Shown: one piece after another, positions 33,180 through 45,067 of the stretch
Layout of the letters: each line of letters opens with the position of its first letter
How positions within the stretch are numbered: the first letter of the stretch is position 1
Source: Lutraria lutraria
Taxonomy: Eukaryota; Mollusca; Bivalvia; Venerida; Mactridae
Direction of reading: 5' to 3'
Assembly (NCBI GenBank): GCA_964023205.1
Contig: OZ026840.1
Location: forward strand, 11,208,603-11,272,602
DNA length: 64,000 bases
Notes under the pieces: model-generated
Databases searched by the model: none
What the model was told of the DNA's origin: nothing
The model's input: only the letters and a program-made list of their open reading frames with translations
Program-made: the position numbers and the translations under genes

Positions 33180-34078
33180 GTAACAACATCGTTTTCCAAG
33201 TAACTTGCATTTCATCAAACAAAATATACCATTTCATTTCATTGATAATAGACACCTAAATGGTCAGATCTCTGTCAGATGTTACACTACAAGTATACGT
33301 TGTTTTCCAACTGAAAGAAGTTGTATTTAGTAATACAGCCCAGAAATTCAAATACAAAATACACTTTAGGACATTGGTCTTATCTGGTTGGGATTTCCAT
33401 GATTATTTTATAAACCAGTAAAGCTAAGTCTTGATGCTGAAGTGGCTTCTTTGCAATGGTACCATTTGTATAAATGTACAATTATAAACAAATGATATAT
33501 TGCATTTTTTGTAGACCAGACAAGACGTCACCTTATAATTAAAAGGGCCTATCTGCACTTTTAGTACTTGCCAGACAGGCCATTTTAGACCTAAGGTGAC
33601 GTAGACATTTTGTCCATATAAATGTACCTATTTTACATAAATGTACCTATTTTATATAAATGTACCTATTTTACATCATAGAGGACCAATGCATTTATTA
33701 GGGAAATGCTACTGTTCTGACATATGTCTACTTCATCACTAGTTTACTATGCTATATATCATTCCCATCAAATTATAGTAAATATAAAAGTTGTTTATAA
33801 TTTAATATCCTTTTTTTATGGTGTTACTTTTGTATTTGTATGATAAATATTAATAGAAATAAAGGGGGGAGGATTGCACAATTTATATCTTTAAGAATAT
33901 TTTTGACTTACACCTGGGTAATTTTATCACTTTATTGTAGTGCCACACCCCTGATGCCGGGGGTCAGCAAAATATACTTTAAAAAAAACACAAACTTTCG
34001 ATTTTCATATTAAGTTCAAAGCTGATCAAATACTTCGGTCGGTAGAAACGATTAATATTCTATTTTTTGTACTTTCAG
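33180..34078 (+). other. transporter intron 4, with a 22-bp triplication
   Basis: 0.9 kb, donor GTAACA, acceptor TTTGTACTTTCAG. At 33620-33675 a unit of about 22 bases (ATAAATGTACCTATTTTACA) occurs three times. The 240-base intron 3 (32889-33128) holds nothing of note. Confidence 0.7.
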
Positions 34079-34191
34079 CTACATGTGTAATATTGGCTTC
34101 AATCAGCAGTGGGCTTACATTTTGCTTTAAGCGACGTTCACAAAACAATCTCACATTCGAAATGGTAGTTTCAGAAAAAAGTAGTGTATAA
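34079..34191 (+). CDS. MCT-like transporter, coding exon 5 and stop
   Basis: 113 bases including stop TAA 34189-34191. It encodes the final helix (TCVILASISSGLTFCF) followed by a short cytoplasmic tail beginning KRRSQNN. The tail is short compared with vertebrate MCT1-4. No AATAAA lies close behind; the first is near 34583. Confidence 0.82.
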
Positions 34192-34291
34192 TGTGATAAT
34201 ATCCTTATATTAATACATATATCTTAATAATTGATCTCAATTTTTGGTTGTTTTGAAAATTGCCTTCATTTGTATTTCTAAATAACCAAAA

Positions 34292-34399
34292 TACAGTCAA
34301 ACCTGTGAACAAAGGCCACCCTTAGGTATGACAGAATGTGACCTTTATTAACAAGGTGACCTTTATTTGGAGGTGACTGCTAATACAGGTTTGACTGTA
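34292..34399. mobile_element. foldback element, compact copy
   Basis: 108 bases. Starts TACAGTCAAACCTGTGAACA, ends TACAGGTTTGACTGTA, so the outer 16-18 bases are inverted. The interior is GACCTTTATTAACAAGGTGA. This is the cleanest copy of the family in the window. Confidence 0.85.
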
Positions 34400-34672
34400 T
34401 TTCTTCTGTACTTAATTCTTCTTAAGAATGATATGAAGATTATCAGTCTTAACGTTTGTGAAAATGATTTTGTTTAGGTGGAAATCTGTTAGATGTCCAA
34501 ACAGCCAGATACGAGTTTCTCACATATGTGCAGTAAAACCAGTCAACAGAGCCCATGAGAAGGAAACATAGTAATACCTCAATAAAGTAAAACCTTGAAA
34601 AAATGTACATCGACCATATAAATCAGTCTTCAATACTGAGCTGATCGTATTATCAAGCTGAAATATAAAGTA

Positions 34673-34834
34673 AGCAATCAAACCTTTGAACAAAGACCAT
34701 CTATCAGAAAGACAAAATGTGACCTTTATTGACAGGTGTCTTTTATTTGTAGGCCAATTTGAACTTAATAATCAATAAAAGTTTGAAAAGAAATGGCCTT
34801 ATTTCATAGGTGGTCGCTATGACAGTCTATATAG
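34673..34834. mobile_element. foldback element, diverged copy
   Basis: Starts AGCAATCAAACCTTTGAACA and ends GGTGGTCGCTATGACAGTCT, with GTGACCTTTATTGACAGGTG inside. Confidence 0.6.
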
Positions 34835-35918
34835 ATAACCAGTCCAAAAATAACCGGTGGTCTTAATATAGATATGGTTGCTAAGTGAGTTTTTTCTTTA
34901 CATGGACCAATTTCAGACTGTTTTAAATAGATGGATGCAATTTAACTTAGTTTGATTTACTCCAAGGTCAATGTTTCTGATTTCATTCAAGAAGCAGGGT
35001 TTTCATGTGACATCAAAAAGTTGAGGGTAAAGTATGACCCATGGCTGGAGTCAGCAAAATTTCCTACTATTGTAACAGTAAATTTGATGCTATGGTACAA
35101 ATTCTCAAAAGTCAGAATCCTTATTTTATTAATTTCAAAGGTCAATTGAAAGGTCAAACGAATTTTAAGGGTCAAACGAAAGCCATGTAGAAGTCAATTA
35201 ATGAACATAAACATTATTCAAATTTTGATATGAATCACTTGCGATATTACTTGTACATAGTGATTGCTTTATAATGACTCTGATACTACTGTTGATTAAA
35301 TTTGATTAAAATTTGGTCATTCAAACATCATATGTCAGTGAAAAAATGTAACAAATGACGTTCATTGAAGAATTTCTGTGTATTATATAGTTGTATGTAC
35401 AAACTATTCAAACATTTGTGTAAGTAATCCTTATCAAAATTTGAGTTGTAGAGTATTACTTATTTCAACCTGAGAGTACTGGTTAAGGCATAAATGAAGT
35501 CCAGGAAAGCTGGTTAGGATAACTGCCCGCCACGACATGACCGAAATAATGTTGAAAGTGGCGTAAAACCCAATGAAACAAATAATTTCAACCTGACCCA
35601 ATGGCAGATGATAAAACTACTAGTAACTAGCCTACATCAATACCACCAGAAAACCTCAATCATTAGTCAACATTAGTCATTTATCCAGGAAGTGAACCAA
35701 GTATATTGAGTATAATGGTCCAACTTGCTCAAGCGATTCCCATATCATTGATGTATCACAATATTATAACAAAACATAGAATTGACTGGTAATTTTTTTT
35801 ATACATGTACAAGAAACATATTGTGGATTTTGTGATACACATAATAATAATAAAATATTGTCAAAATGTATAACTATGCATGTACTTCATTCCTTTAGAA
35901 AGATTACTATAAATCTTT
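34835..35918. other. intergenic, with a SINE tail remnant
   Basis: No gene was recognised. At 35510-35590 GAAATAATGTTGAAAGTGGC followed by GTAAAACCCAATGAAACAAA is the 3' end of a SINE without its head. Confidence 0.4.
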
Positions 35919-36153
35919 GACCTGTCTCCATGGTCAACTGGTTAAGGTTGCTGACTTCAAATCACTATTACCTCTCACTGATAAAGGGACATGAGTTTGA
36001 GCCCCGCTACCAACCATGTCTCTTTATGTGAGAAAGAAGGCAGTTGCTTACTGAGTCTAGTACTGGTTCTTCCCAGGAACGATGATTAGATGAACTGACC
36101 GCCTCATATGACTCTGACTGGTGAAAAGGGACATAAAACTCAATCAAACAAAT
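35919..36153 (+). repeat. tRNA-derived SINE, copy 2 (best preserved)
   Basis: The head GTCTCCATGGTCAACTGGTT has an A-box (TGGTCAACTGG) and ATGAGTTTGAGCCCCGC carries a B-box-like segment. The body and CAATCAAACAAATAA tail match the copies at 758 and 61330. Confidence 0.75.
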
Positions 36154-36452
36154 AATCTTTATAACACCAAGCCATGAACATGGCATATTCCAAAACTTTC
36201 TGAACATTCATTCAAACTTTTATTTCTAATCTAAAATAAAAAAAGATCATGGTGGGATGAAAAGAATTCATAACTCATGACTAAAGAAGATATCAGTCTG
36301 AGTAGAAACATACCATCACTTGGACAGTGCACAAGTATACATGTATACTGTTTTCATAAATCATGGAAAAACATCCTACATAAAAGTTATCAACAAATAT
36401 TCCTAACATTTAACTAGATTGTAACATTGACAACAGATAAAACAACCAAGAT

Positions 36453-38388
36453 AACAAGAGGGCCATGATGGCCCTATAAATGCTCACCAGGAGAAAAGGT
36501 CATTTGGAGATTAACATTGTTGAAGTTTTCTATACGAGTCTAAGTAAGATCAAGTGACCCATCTGGGCCGTTTTTTATCCCATGGCCATTATATGAACAG
36601 ATTTTAAAGAGGTCCATTAGACAAAGCTAGATACCAAATATCTTAGCTCTAGGCCTTGTCACTGGTTTCGGAGAATAAGATTTTTTTAAATTTTCCTATA
36701 TAAAATAGATTAAACCCCAGGGCAGGGCTAATTTTGACCCCGGGGCCATAATTTGAACAAACTTGGTAGAGGTCCACTACACAATGCCACATACAAAATA
36801 TCTAAGCTCTAGGCCTTGCGGTTTCGGAGAAGAAGATTTTTTAAATTTTCCTATATAAGTCTATATAAATCAAGTGACCCCCGGGGCGGGGCCAATTTTG
36901 ACCCTAGGGCAATAATTTGAACAAACTTGGTAGAGGTCCACTAGACAATGCTACATACCAAATATCATAGCTCTAGGCCTTGTGGTTTTGGAGAAGAAGA
37001 TTTTTTAAATTTTCCTATATAAGTCTATATAAATCAAGTGACCCCCGGGGCGGGGCCAATTTTGACCCTAGGGCAATAATTTGAACAAACTTGGTAGAGG
37101 TCCACTAGACAATGCTACATACCAAATATCTTAGCTCTAGGCCTTGTGGTTTCGGAGAAGAAGATTTTTTAAATTTTCCTATATAAAATAGAATAAACCC
37201 CAGGGCAGGGCCAATTTTGACACCGGGGCCATAATTTGAACAAACTTGGTAGAGGTCCACTAGACAATGCCACATACAAAATATCTAAGCTCTAGGCCTT
37301 GCGGTTTCGGAGAAGAAGATTTTTTAAATTTTCCTATATAAGTCTATATAAATCAAGTGACCCTCGGGGCGGGGCCAATTTTGACCCTAGGGCAATAATT
37401 TGAACAAACTTGGTAGAGGTCCACTAGACAATGCTACATACCAAATATCTTAGCTCTAGGCCTTGTGGTTTCGGAGAAGAAGATTTTTTAAATTTTCCTA
37501 TATAAGTCTAAATAAATCAAGTGACCCCCGGGGCGGGGCCAATTTTGACACCGGGGCCATAATTTCAACAAACTTGGTAGAGGTCCACTAGACAATGTTA
37601 CATACCAAATATCTTAGCTCTAGGCCTTGTGGTTTCGGAGAAGAAGATTTTTAAAATTTTCCTATATAAAATAGAATAAACCCCAGGGCAGGGCCAATTT
37701 TGACACCGGGGCCATAATTTCAACAAACTTGGTAGTGGTCCACTAGACAATGCCACATACAAAATATCTAAGCTCTAGGCCTTGCGGTTTCGGAGAAGAA
37801 GATTTTTTAAATTTTCCTATATAAGTCTATATAAATCAAGTGACCCTCGGGGCGGGGCCAATTTTGACCCTAGGGCAATAATTTGAACAAACTTGGTAGA
37901 GGTCCACTAGACTATGCTACACACCAAATATCAAAGCTCTAGGCATTGTAGTTTTTGACAAGAAGATTTTTTTAATTTCCTATATAAGTCTATGTAAAAT
38001 CAAGTTACCCCCGGGGCGGAGCCAATTTTGACCCTAGGGGAATAATTTGAACAATCTTTGTAGAGTTCCATTAGACAATGCTACATACCAAATATCTAAG
38101 CTCTAGGCCCTGTGGTTATAGACAAGAAGATTTTTTAAGTTTTTTCAATTTGTTGCCATAGCAACCAGAATTTTTAATGAAATTTAATTTTTTGAACAAC
38201 TTTGAAAGGGGACCACCCAAGGATCATTCCAGCCAAGTTTGGTTGCAATTGGCATAGGGGTGTAGGAGGAGATGTTGTTTTAAGTAAACATGGACGCCAC
38301 GTATTCGTAACGACGCACGACGCACGATGGACGCCGGGCGATCACAAAAGCTCACCCTGAGCACATTCGTGCTCTGGTGAGCTAAAAA
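36453..38388 (+). mobile_element. large tandem-cored element with palindromic start and hairpin end, copy 1
   Basis: The start module AACAAGAGGGCCATGATGGCC (from 36452) contains the palindrome GGGCCATGATGGCCC. The end module is GCTCACCCTGAGCAC-ATTC-GTGCTCTGGTGAGCTAAAA, a hairpin just before CTAA, preceded by GACGCACGACGCACGATGGA. About eight to ten core units of around 166 bases lie between (GGTAGAGGTCCACTAGACAA, AGCTCTAGGCCTTGTGG, GGAGAAGAAGATTTTTTAAA, GTGACCCCCGGGGCGGGGCC). A hairpin followed by CTAA recalls Helitron/HINE 3' ends; pearl-like bivalve elements also have such cores. There is no coding capacity. Copy 2 is at 46244-48172. Confidence 0.85.
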
Positions 38389-38525
38389 CAGGAGTTCATT
38401 AAAAGTGTCTACGATCAAAAACCATTGTTGATTCTATTACCCAATCACAAACTTTATACATATTACTAAATAAAAAATGAAATGTATCAAATGGAATTGA
38501 CTAGGTGCACTATATAGCAGTGATA

Positions 38526-40680
38526 AACAAGAAACGCGGCAGTGCCACAATACCAGGTTTTCCAAGGCTTTAATACCACAGTACTCTAGAATTCTACGCT
38601 AAGGCTTCATCAATAGTTCAGTTTCCAGTGTTTCTAATAAGTTGACATAGACCTTTAACCTACTGGCATAGAATGCAATCCCAAGCTTGATTTCTGTGTA
38701 AGCTACCTCCACACAAAATTTCATCACAATGTCTAAATCCTTAATTAAGTTATTCACCGGAAACTGATTTTCTATTTCTAGTAACAGTGACCATGACCAA
38801 ACTGACCCCAATTCCAAGCTAAGCTTTCATGCAAGGTTGTTAAATACCCAGTTGAGTCAAGATTAGTCATTCCAAACTTAAGTAATTGAACAGAAACTGA
38901 TTTCTATATCTAGTAACAGTGACCTTGACCCTACTGGCCCTTGATTTAATACAAAAAGCATGGACTGGATGTAAGCTACCAACACACACAATTTCATCGC
39001 AATATCTCAATCCTTAATTAAGGTATCTGGCTTGGATGTCAGAGGTCAAATCAAGTTTCACCAATTTATAAAATTAAAAACTAAACCATAATTATATACT
39101 AAAATAAACCCACTGTATAAAGCTCATTGCAAGTGATTTGAACAAATATTACATTTGATTGGTCTTCTATAAACCAATATCGCACATAATTTACAAATTT
39201 TTGAACAACAATAACTACTCTGTATTTAGGAATATATTACAACAGAAAGCCTTAAAATCACTATAAATGTATAATGCAGGGAACCGTGCCTCAGTTTTTT
39301 TTATAACATCCTCGGTTCGTTAGATACTTGACTTTAAAGAAATTCCGTACCCAAAACCCCGCTGTTTATTATGTAATATACCATAGATAAAAAATGAAAA
39401 CATCAAAATTCTGAGGCACGGTTCCCTAGATTTACATTTCCACTACAAAATACCGAAAACCGCTTTGAAATCCGTCATCAAATAAGACGGCAATGTTAAT
39501 TCGAAAATGACACCTACTGTGGTTTTTTAAGCTGAGCAATTAATGTGTCGGATCATTATCGTCTTATGAAATCAACGAATTTGACGCACCCCTTTTAATT
39601 TTGATAGCCAATCAAAATCGCTAATGTTTGCGGTTCAATAATTGAAACCATGCCCAGGTTTTATGTCCAGTAAGAGATTTTATAACAAATTTTTGAATTA
39701 GTAGTATCATATCGTACCAATACAATGCGCATTACGTTATTGATTTTTAACGCTGATAAGGAAAAGTCGATAAAGGGGTACAGTATTTATCGCAATAAAA
39801 CACCATTTCTGAGCATACAGTTAGAATTTTTTGTTCTTGGTATTAAAGTATGATATTAAATCTTTGTAAATAATGTAAAATATCATTTTACATTATTTTA
39901 GTGATTTTAACCAATGCCGATAAGTTAAGTTATTGACCAGAAATTGATTTTCTATCTTTAGTAACAATGACCTTGACCCTACTGGACCTATATGCAATTC
40001 AAAAGCATGGACTGCATGTAAGCTACATACACACAAAATTTCATTGCAATATCTTAATCCTTGATTAAGTTATACACTGAAAACTGATTTTCTATTTTTA
40101 GTGTAGTGACCTTGTCCCAACTGGCCCCAAATACAATCCCAAGCAAAGATTTCATGCAAGGATTCTAAATACCCATTTTGTCAACATTGGTCATTCCAAA
40201 CTTTATTGACCAGACACTGATTTTCTATTTTTAGTAACAGTGACCTTGACCCCACAGACCCCAAATACAATCCCAAGCTAGGTTTTGATTCAAGGATGCT
40301 AAATACCAAGTTTAATCAACATGGGTTATTCCAAACTTAAGTTGACCGGACACTGATTTTCGATTTTTAGTAACAGAATCCTTGATCTTGACCCCACAGA
40401 CCTCAAATACAATCCCAGGCTAGGTTTTGATATAAGGATGCTAAATACCAAATTTAGTCAATATTGATCATTCCAAACTTGAGTTATTGACCGGACACTG
40501 ATTTTCTATTTTTTGTAACAGTGACCTTGACCACACAGACCCCAAATACAATCCCAGGCTAGCTTTTGATTCAAGGATCCTACATACCAAGTTTGGTCAA
40601 GATTGGTCAATCAGAACTTAAGTTATTGACCAGACACCGCCTGTTTGACACCCGTCCGCCATTTTGCGGCATTCTAATAA
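38526..40680 (+). mobile_element. tandem-cored element, GTGACCTTGACC core, copy 2, with nested insertion
   Basis: Starts CAAGAAACGCGGCAGTGCCA and ends AGACACCGCCTGTTTGACAC then CGGCATTCTAATAA. Core units carry GTAACAGTGACCTTGACC, CAAATACAATCCCAAGC and GATTTTCTATTTTTAG. It is interrupted by the TTAA element at 39022-39924. The sequence of copy 1 (TTAATTAAGTTATTCACC) shows what the uninterrupted site looked like. Confidence 0.8.
39018..39928 (+). mobile_element. TTAA-targeting MITE with intact target duplication
   Basis: 903-bp element 39022-39924 flanked by TTAA on both sides (39018-39021, 39925-39928). Ends GGTATCTGGCTTGG and the inverted CCAATGCCGATAAG form a short imperfect terminal inverted repeat. 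The interior also contains a local inverted pair (GGAACCGTGCCTCAG near 39280 and CTGAGGCACGGTTCC near 39411). It has no coding capacity. TTAA duplications are made by piggyBac and Kolobok transposases, so one of these probably moved it. Confidence 0.85.
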
Positions 40681-41468
40681 CCAGGTTTCACTTTGTGAAA
40701 ACCTGGTTAAAAAGACCATAGGAATCTTGAGTAACATGTGGACTGCCCAACAACAGTAAAATGATTAGGTTTTTCTGGTAGTTGACAAAATGTACATCAC
40801 TCAAGTTGGCCATTATTATGCTAATCAAATATTTTCAATTAAATAAATAACAAGATGTGCTTTTAAAACACAATGTTCCCTCAAGGTGACCTTGACCTAC
40901 TGACTGACCTGAAATGCACAGGTCCTGTAGAGGTTGTCATGAGGAACCAACATATGAAGTTTGATGATTGTAGGTGGAAGTGTTTTGATTTTATCAAAGA
41001 TTAGCAAGGTTTGGTACAAACAAACAGATAGACACATAAACAGGCCAAAAAACAATATGCCAAATCTTTTGATACGAGGCATAAAAAATCCTGTTGTCAA
41101 ATCAGATATATGTTTTGTTCATTAAGCACAAGATGTTTTAAAAGTCTCATAATCACTTAACTCACTGCAATAAAATCCACATACTTGATTTCACTTCAAC
41201 ATTTAAATCATAGAAGATAAAATCAAATTGAATAAAATGAAACAACAGACATACAAGAAAATAATAAATCAGTAGTTTCACTCTTTTAACACTCTTTTAA
41301 GGATTTTTGACAAAATGAATGAGGTTTCCAGTCATTTCATACACTCGAGAAAGCTACAGTGTACATGCTACCAAGACAAAATAACACAAATTTAATGCAC
41401 AAAAAAATGCTATCATGTAAATGTGAACAAAGAAAACAATTATAGTTAAACATTTACAGTAAATTGTA
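40681..41468. other. intergenic; one short repeat unit
   Basis: A small hairpin CCAGGTTTCACTTTGTGAAAACCTGG lies at 40681-40706. 40850-41095 resembles a single-unit element (GGTGACCTTGACCTACTGAC, ACAAACAAACAGATAGACAC). The rest is AT-rich and unassigned. Confidence 0.45.
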
Positions 41469-42140
41469 AACAAGAGGGCCAAGATGGCCCTATATCGCCC
41501 ACATGACAATCACTGTTCACTCATTAAAACATTGTTTTGAACCGGTGACCTAGTTTTTGACCCCAGATGACCCATGTTAGAACTTGTCCTACATATAAAT
41601 AAGACAAACATTCTGACAAAATTGGGTGAAGATCCAATCAAAACCATGAAAACTACAGCATAGACAAGGTTTTCCTAAGATTTGACCTCGTGGCCTAGTT
41701 TTTTGACCCCAGATGACATATGTTCGACTTTGTCTTACATATCATTAAGACAAACATTCTGACAAGGTTTGGTGAAGATACAATCAAAATTTGACAACTA
41801 CAGTGTTAACAAAGTTTTCCTAAGATTTGACCCGGTGACCTAGTTATTGACACCAGATTACCCATATTTGTACTTGACCTAGTTTTTGACCGGAAATGAC
41901 CCATTATCAAACTTGACCTACATATTATTAAAATAAACATTCTGACAAAGTTTCATGAAGATCCAATCAAAACAGTGATTTCTAAAGTGTTCACAAGGTT
42001 TTCCCTTATTTGGCCCTGGTAACATAGTTTTTTACTCCAAATGGCCCAATATCGAACTCGTCCGAGATTTTGTCGATATTATCGTTCTGACCCAGTTTTG
42101 CTAAAATTGAGCTAAAAATGTGGCCCCTAGTGTGTTCACA
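41469..42140 (+). mobile_element. tandem-cored element with AAGAGGGCCAAGATGGCCC start, 3'-truncated
   Basis: The start module AACAAGAGGGCCAAGATGGC is followed by about four units of around 155 bases (GACCTAGTTTTTGACCCCAG, ATTCTGACAAAGTTTGGTGA, GATCCAATCAAAACCATGA, AAGGTTTTCCTAAGATTTGA). The hairpin end is missing. The same core is in the complete copy at 48365. Confidence 0.75.
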
Positions 42141-42499
42141 ACATAAAGTTTGAAAAACCCATGCATTAGAACTTTTATAACACTATAAGTGTTTCCTAAC
42201 CATGAAAAGTTTCATTCTTTGAGAATGTACCAATTAAGAAGAATTTGAAATAACTTAAAATTTTAAACACTCTAACAATAGCATTGTAATAATATAAGTT
42301 ATCTGGTATAAAATACAATACAAATGAAAATGTGGTACAAAAATGCAATGTCTTGGACCACAATTCTTCTGAATCATAATAAAAAGAAGAGACAAAAATC
42401 CAATGATAAAGACTACATATAACACAGAATACAGGTACAAATTTGCAACTGTAAACAGTCTTAGAATTGTCTTTATTTCTATTGGGCCAGACAAAAACT

Positions 42500-42895
42500 A
42501 GAGCTGTCACAGAGGTGAATAATACCCCCGCCGTAGCTTTGACACTAAGAATGTGATAGTACACTATACAGCTAAGTTCAAGTTCATAACTCTGCACTGA
42601 GTGGATCACTGGGAATGAAAATCGTGCCGTGCATGTGTGCTTTTTATATTGGTAATATATTTCAAGTTTCAATTCAATCCCTTGAAAAATGTGAAAGTAG
42701 TTTGCTCCACAAACAAAGGCTGCTGGGAATGAAAATTGTGTTTTGCACAACTACACTTCATTGTGATAAAATATTTCAAGTTTCATTGCAATCACTTAAA
42801 GAATGTGGAAATAGTTCACTCCACAAACTTGTGATATTTTATGCGGGCAGATTGACCGTCCAACCAACATAGTGACTCCAATATACCCTCTATCA
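42500..42895 (+). mobile_element. short interspersed element with ATACCCCC start
   Basis: AACTAGAGCTGTCACAGAGG...AATACCCCCGCC at the start and GACCGTCCAACCAACATAGT then GACTCCAATATACCC at the end; TTTCAAGTTTCATTGCAATC repeats inside. A relative with the same start and end is at 56100-56412. Confidence 0.65.
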
Positions 42896-43240
42896 AACTT
42901 CACTATGAAGGGTATTATAACTTTGTATTCATAGTAACTCAACAAACATTATTTTTTGTACCTAACCCTGAATTTTCCTACACCAAAATCCAAAGTAGGA
43001 AAATAATGGGGGACAAGTTGTACCTCTAAAGTGAGAAAGGTATGATTAGAAAATTTAGAACTTTTTTTTAAACTACCTGCCCTATGTTGCATAAACTTTT
43101 TCACAGCCTTTTCCAAATTTACAAACACACCTAACAGGTATAACTCTCTAATTCAATTATTAGGCAATTTTCAATATGAACACAAGATAAGTACCTATAG
43201 GAATTAGGATACAGAATCTTTGGTTTCTAACGTAGCAGGT

Positions 43241-43759
43241 TCATATACTCTCTGTCTTAGTATTTGCTTTGGTTTCAGCATTTGATGATTTACTTCCATC
43301 AATTAATTCTTTAACAATATTCTTCTGTACGTCAGCATGTTTGGGTAAATGTTCTTTTTTCACGAGCATATATTTACCATATGGTTTATCAAGTTCCTTT
43401 AGGACACTATGTAAACCTTGCCAGTCTAACTTGTCATAAATCATTAAGTACGGTTTTCCTTGGTATTGTAAAGTATCACATCTTAGACCAATATCACGGA
43501 CAAGATTTCTCAATTCACGAGCTTCGGCAAGTCCGATTCCAGGGCCAAAAATGAGTTCTTCTTTCTTTGTCTTCTTTGTAAAGTTTTCAAGTTCTTTACT
43601 GATCACTTTCATGATGAAGGTATCTGGTAGCGGGTTTCCATACTCATCATTTTTTATGATGGGTTCCTCTCCCACGTTCTCATTCTTTAACCTATCTGCA
43701 GCTTCAGCTATAGATTCCCATGATATCCAATTTTTCTCATCATCCACTCGGGGACTAAC
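43241..43759 (-). CDS. multi-dsRBM RNA-binding protein, exon 11 (R3H-like end)
   Basis: Last exon of an 11-exon gene, 172 codons and stop TGA at 43241-43243; acceptor at 43760-43761 (GTTTATGTTAG). After a linker (GEEPIIKNDEYGNPLPDTFI) lies an R3H-like domain, about residues 90-150 of this exon: GIGLAEARELRNLVRDIGLR, then YQGKPYLMIYDK and GKYMLVKKE. NKRF ends with an R3H domain of the same order (hydrophobic helix, GL, short loop, YLhh, LVhh). The canonical R-x3-H pair is not present (ARELRN instead), so RNA binding by it is uncertain. The C-terminal tail is low in complexity (SKSSNAETKANTKTES). The protein is likely nuclear or nucleolar by analogy only. Confidence 0.8.
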   Translation of the reverse strand, partial: VSPRVDDEKNWISWESIAEAADRLKNENVGEEPIIKNDEYGNPLPDTFIMKVISKELENFTKKTKKEELIFGPGIGLAEARELRNLVRDIGLRCDTLQYQGKPYLMIYDKLDWQGLHSVLKELDKPYGKYMLVKKEHLPKHADVQKNIVKELIDGSKSSNAETKANTKTESI

Positions 43760-44170
43760 CTAACATAAACAAAGTGTAGAAAATCAATTTACAGTCAAAC
43801 CTGTGAACAATGGCCACCCATGGGACAAGGCATCAAACCTGGATCACCGTGTTACAAACCCAGCACATTAATCATTGGACAGGTATATAACCTGCAGTGA
43901 CAAGGTATCAAACCTGGATCACCGTGTTACAAACCCAGCACATTAATCATTGGACAGGTATATAACCTGCAGTGACAAGGTATCAAACCTGGATCACCGT
44001 GTTACAAACCCAGCACATTAATCATTGGACAAACAGTACATCCTGACAATGATTTCTCACTGTTATAACAAGTCATGATAATTGTCAACCCAGAAAATTA
44101 TACCATTATCTCACACCAAATCATTCATAGCTATATATGATATCTTGTGTATAAGAGACTATAATCTTAC
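43760..44170 (-). other. intron 10 with SINE-head tandem array
   Basis: Donor GTAAGA at 44170, acceptor at 43760. It contains the left end of a foldback element (43790-43820, ACAGTCAAACCTGTGAACAA) that runs straight into a 75-bp tandem repeat (43826-44031). Confidence 0.75.
43826..44031 (-). repeat. 75-bp tandem repeat, 2.7 copies, made from a SINE head
   Basis: Units start at 43826, 43901 and 43976 and are almost identical. On the - strand each holds TGATTAATGTGCTGGGTTTG and TAACACGGTGATCCAGGTTT, the tRNA-like head of the SINE family at 20215/56490/60432. Confidence 0.9.
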
Positions 44171-44294
44171 TGTGATGACATCATGTGTTTCATACAGCTG
44201 AAACAAAGCATCAGTGGCAGCTAGGTTACGTGCATGATTCTTGTTGCTACCATAACTCTTCCCCATCATTTCTTTCTGTATAGATATCACACAT
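44171..44294 (-). CDS. multi-dsRBM RNA-binding protein, exon 10
   Basis: 124 bases between TTGTAG and GTAAGA. It encodes the second half of the most C-terminal dsRBM: CVISIQKEMMGKSYGSNKNH and ARNLAATDALFQLYE, the beta3 strand and the helix-2 N-terminus (GS-NK..A.NLAA.DAL) which contacts the RNA major groove in true dsRBMs. Joins exon 9 within an Arg codon and exon 11 in phase 0. Confidence 0.85.
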
Positions 44295-44384
44295 CTACAA
44301 ATGTAACAACATATATAAATATATATGTCACATAGGTACAACCCTAAATATAATGTAAGTACCTTAACTCCTCCCTATCATTTC

Positions 44385-44455
44385 TTAGAATAATTTTATG
44401 ATAATTCCAGAATAATTTTATGATAATTCCAGAATAATTTTATGATAATTCCAGA
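44385..44455. repeat. 22-bp triplication
   Basis: AGAATAATTTTATGATAATT plus CC repeated three times inside intron 9. Confidence 0.9.
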
Positions 44456-44653
44456 ATACTTTCAAGGATAATAATAAATAAGAACATAATTCTTGGTATC
44501 ACAGACACCTCAGCTCTCCACAAAAAGGAAGTAATAATAAAATCATAAGAAACATTGCAGTAATTCTATGATGACAAAACATCTTCATTACAAAAGGATC
44601 AAGTTATTCACAAAATGACAGCAGTTGCAGTTCCTGAAACAATGACAAATTAC

Positions 44654-44867
44654 CTGAAACTGTTTTCGACCGATTCAGTCTCCCATTGCATCAGTAGACC
44701 ACAATGGTTACAACTGGATTGTAGAATACAGAATGAATTACGTACACGATCACGTGACCAATCACTGTGTTCAATTATAATCAAATCTTTCAATGTATGC
44801 TTATCTAACTCACTGATCACATGACCAAACTTTCGTAATCCAGACATATTTGACTCTACGGTGCGAC
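44654..44867 (-). CDS. multi-dsRBM RNA-binding protein, exon 9
   Basis: 214 bases, acceptor TTTGAAG and donor G|GTAATT. It encodes TVESNMSGLRKFGHVISELD, a linker LKDLIIIEHSDWSRDRV like the short segments that precede dsRBMs in NKRF, and the first half of the C-terminal dsRBM (SFCILQSSCNHCGLLMQWET). Enters in phase 1 and exits in phase 2. Confidence 0.82.
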
Positions 44868-45067
44868 CTTCAAAGAAAACAAAACATTAATTAATACTGT
44901 GTCTTCATTTCTGCGGGTGCAAAAATTGTTCTATATTTGGTAATTTCATAGTCAACCGCTAAAATAAATCCATGTCCAGCCTCCTTAACTGCCAAAAATA
45001 AAACACTTAATATCATATTGTTATATCAGGTTTACATATGGTATGTCTGTATGTGCTGATGATTTAA

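Noticed and set aside
42196..42750. 184-codon - strand frame with hydrophobic stretches
   Set aside because: Partly inside a repeat element (42500-42895), no recognised domain, and no splice partners; AT-rich DNA read backward gives Phe/Tyr-rich chance frames.
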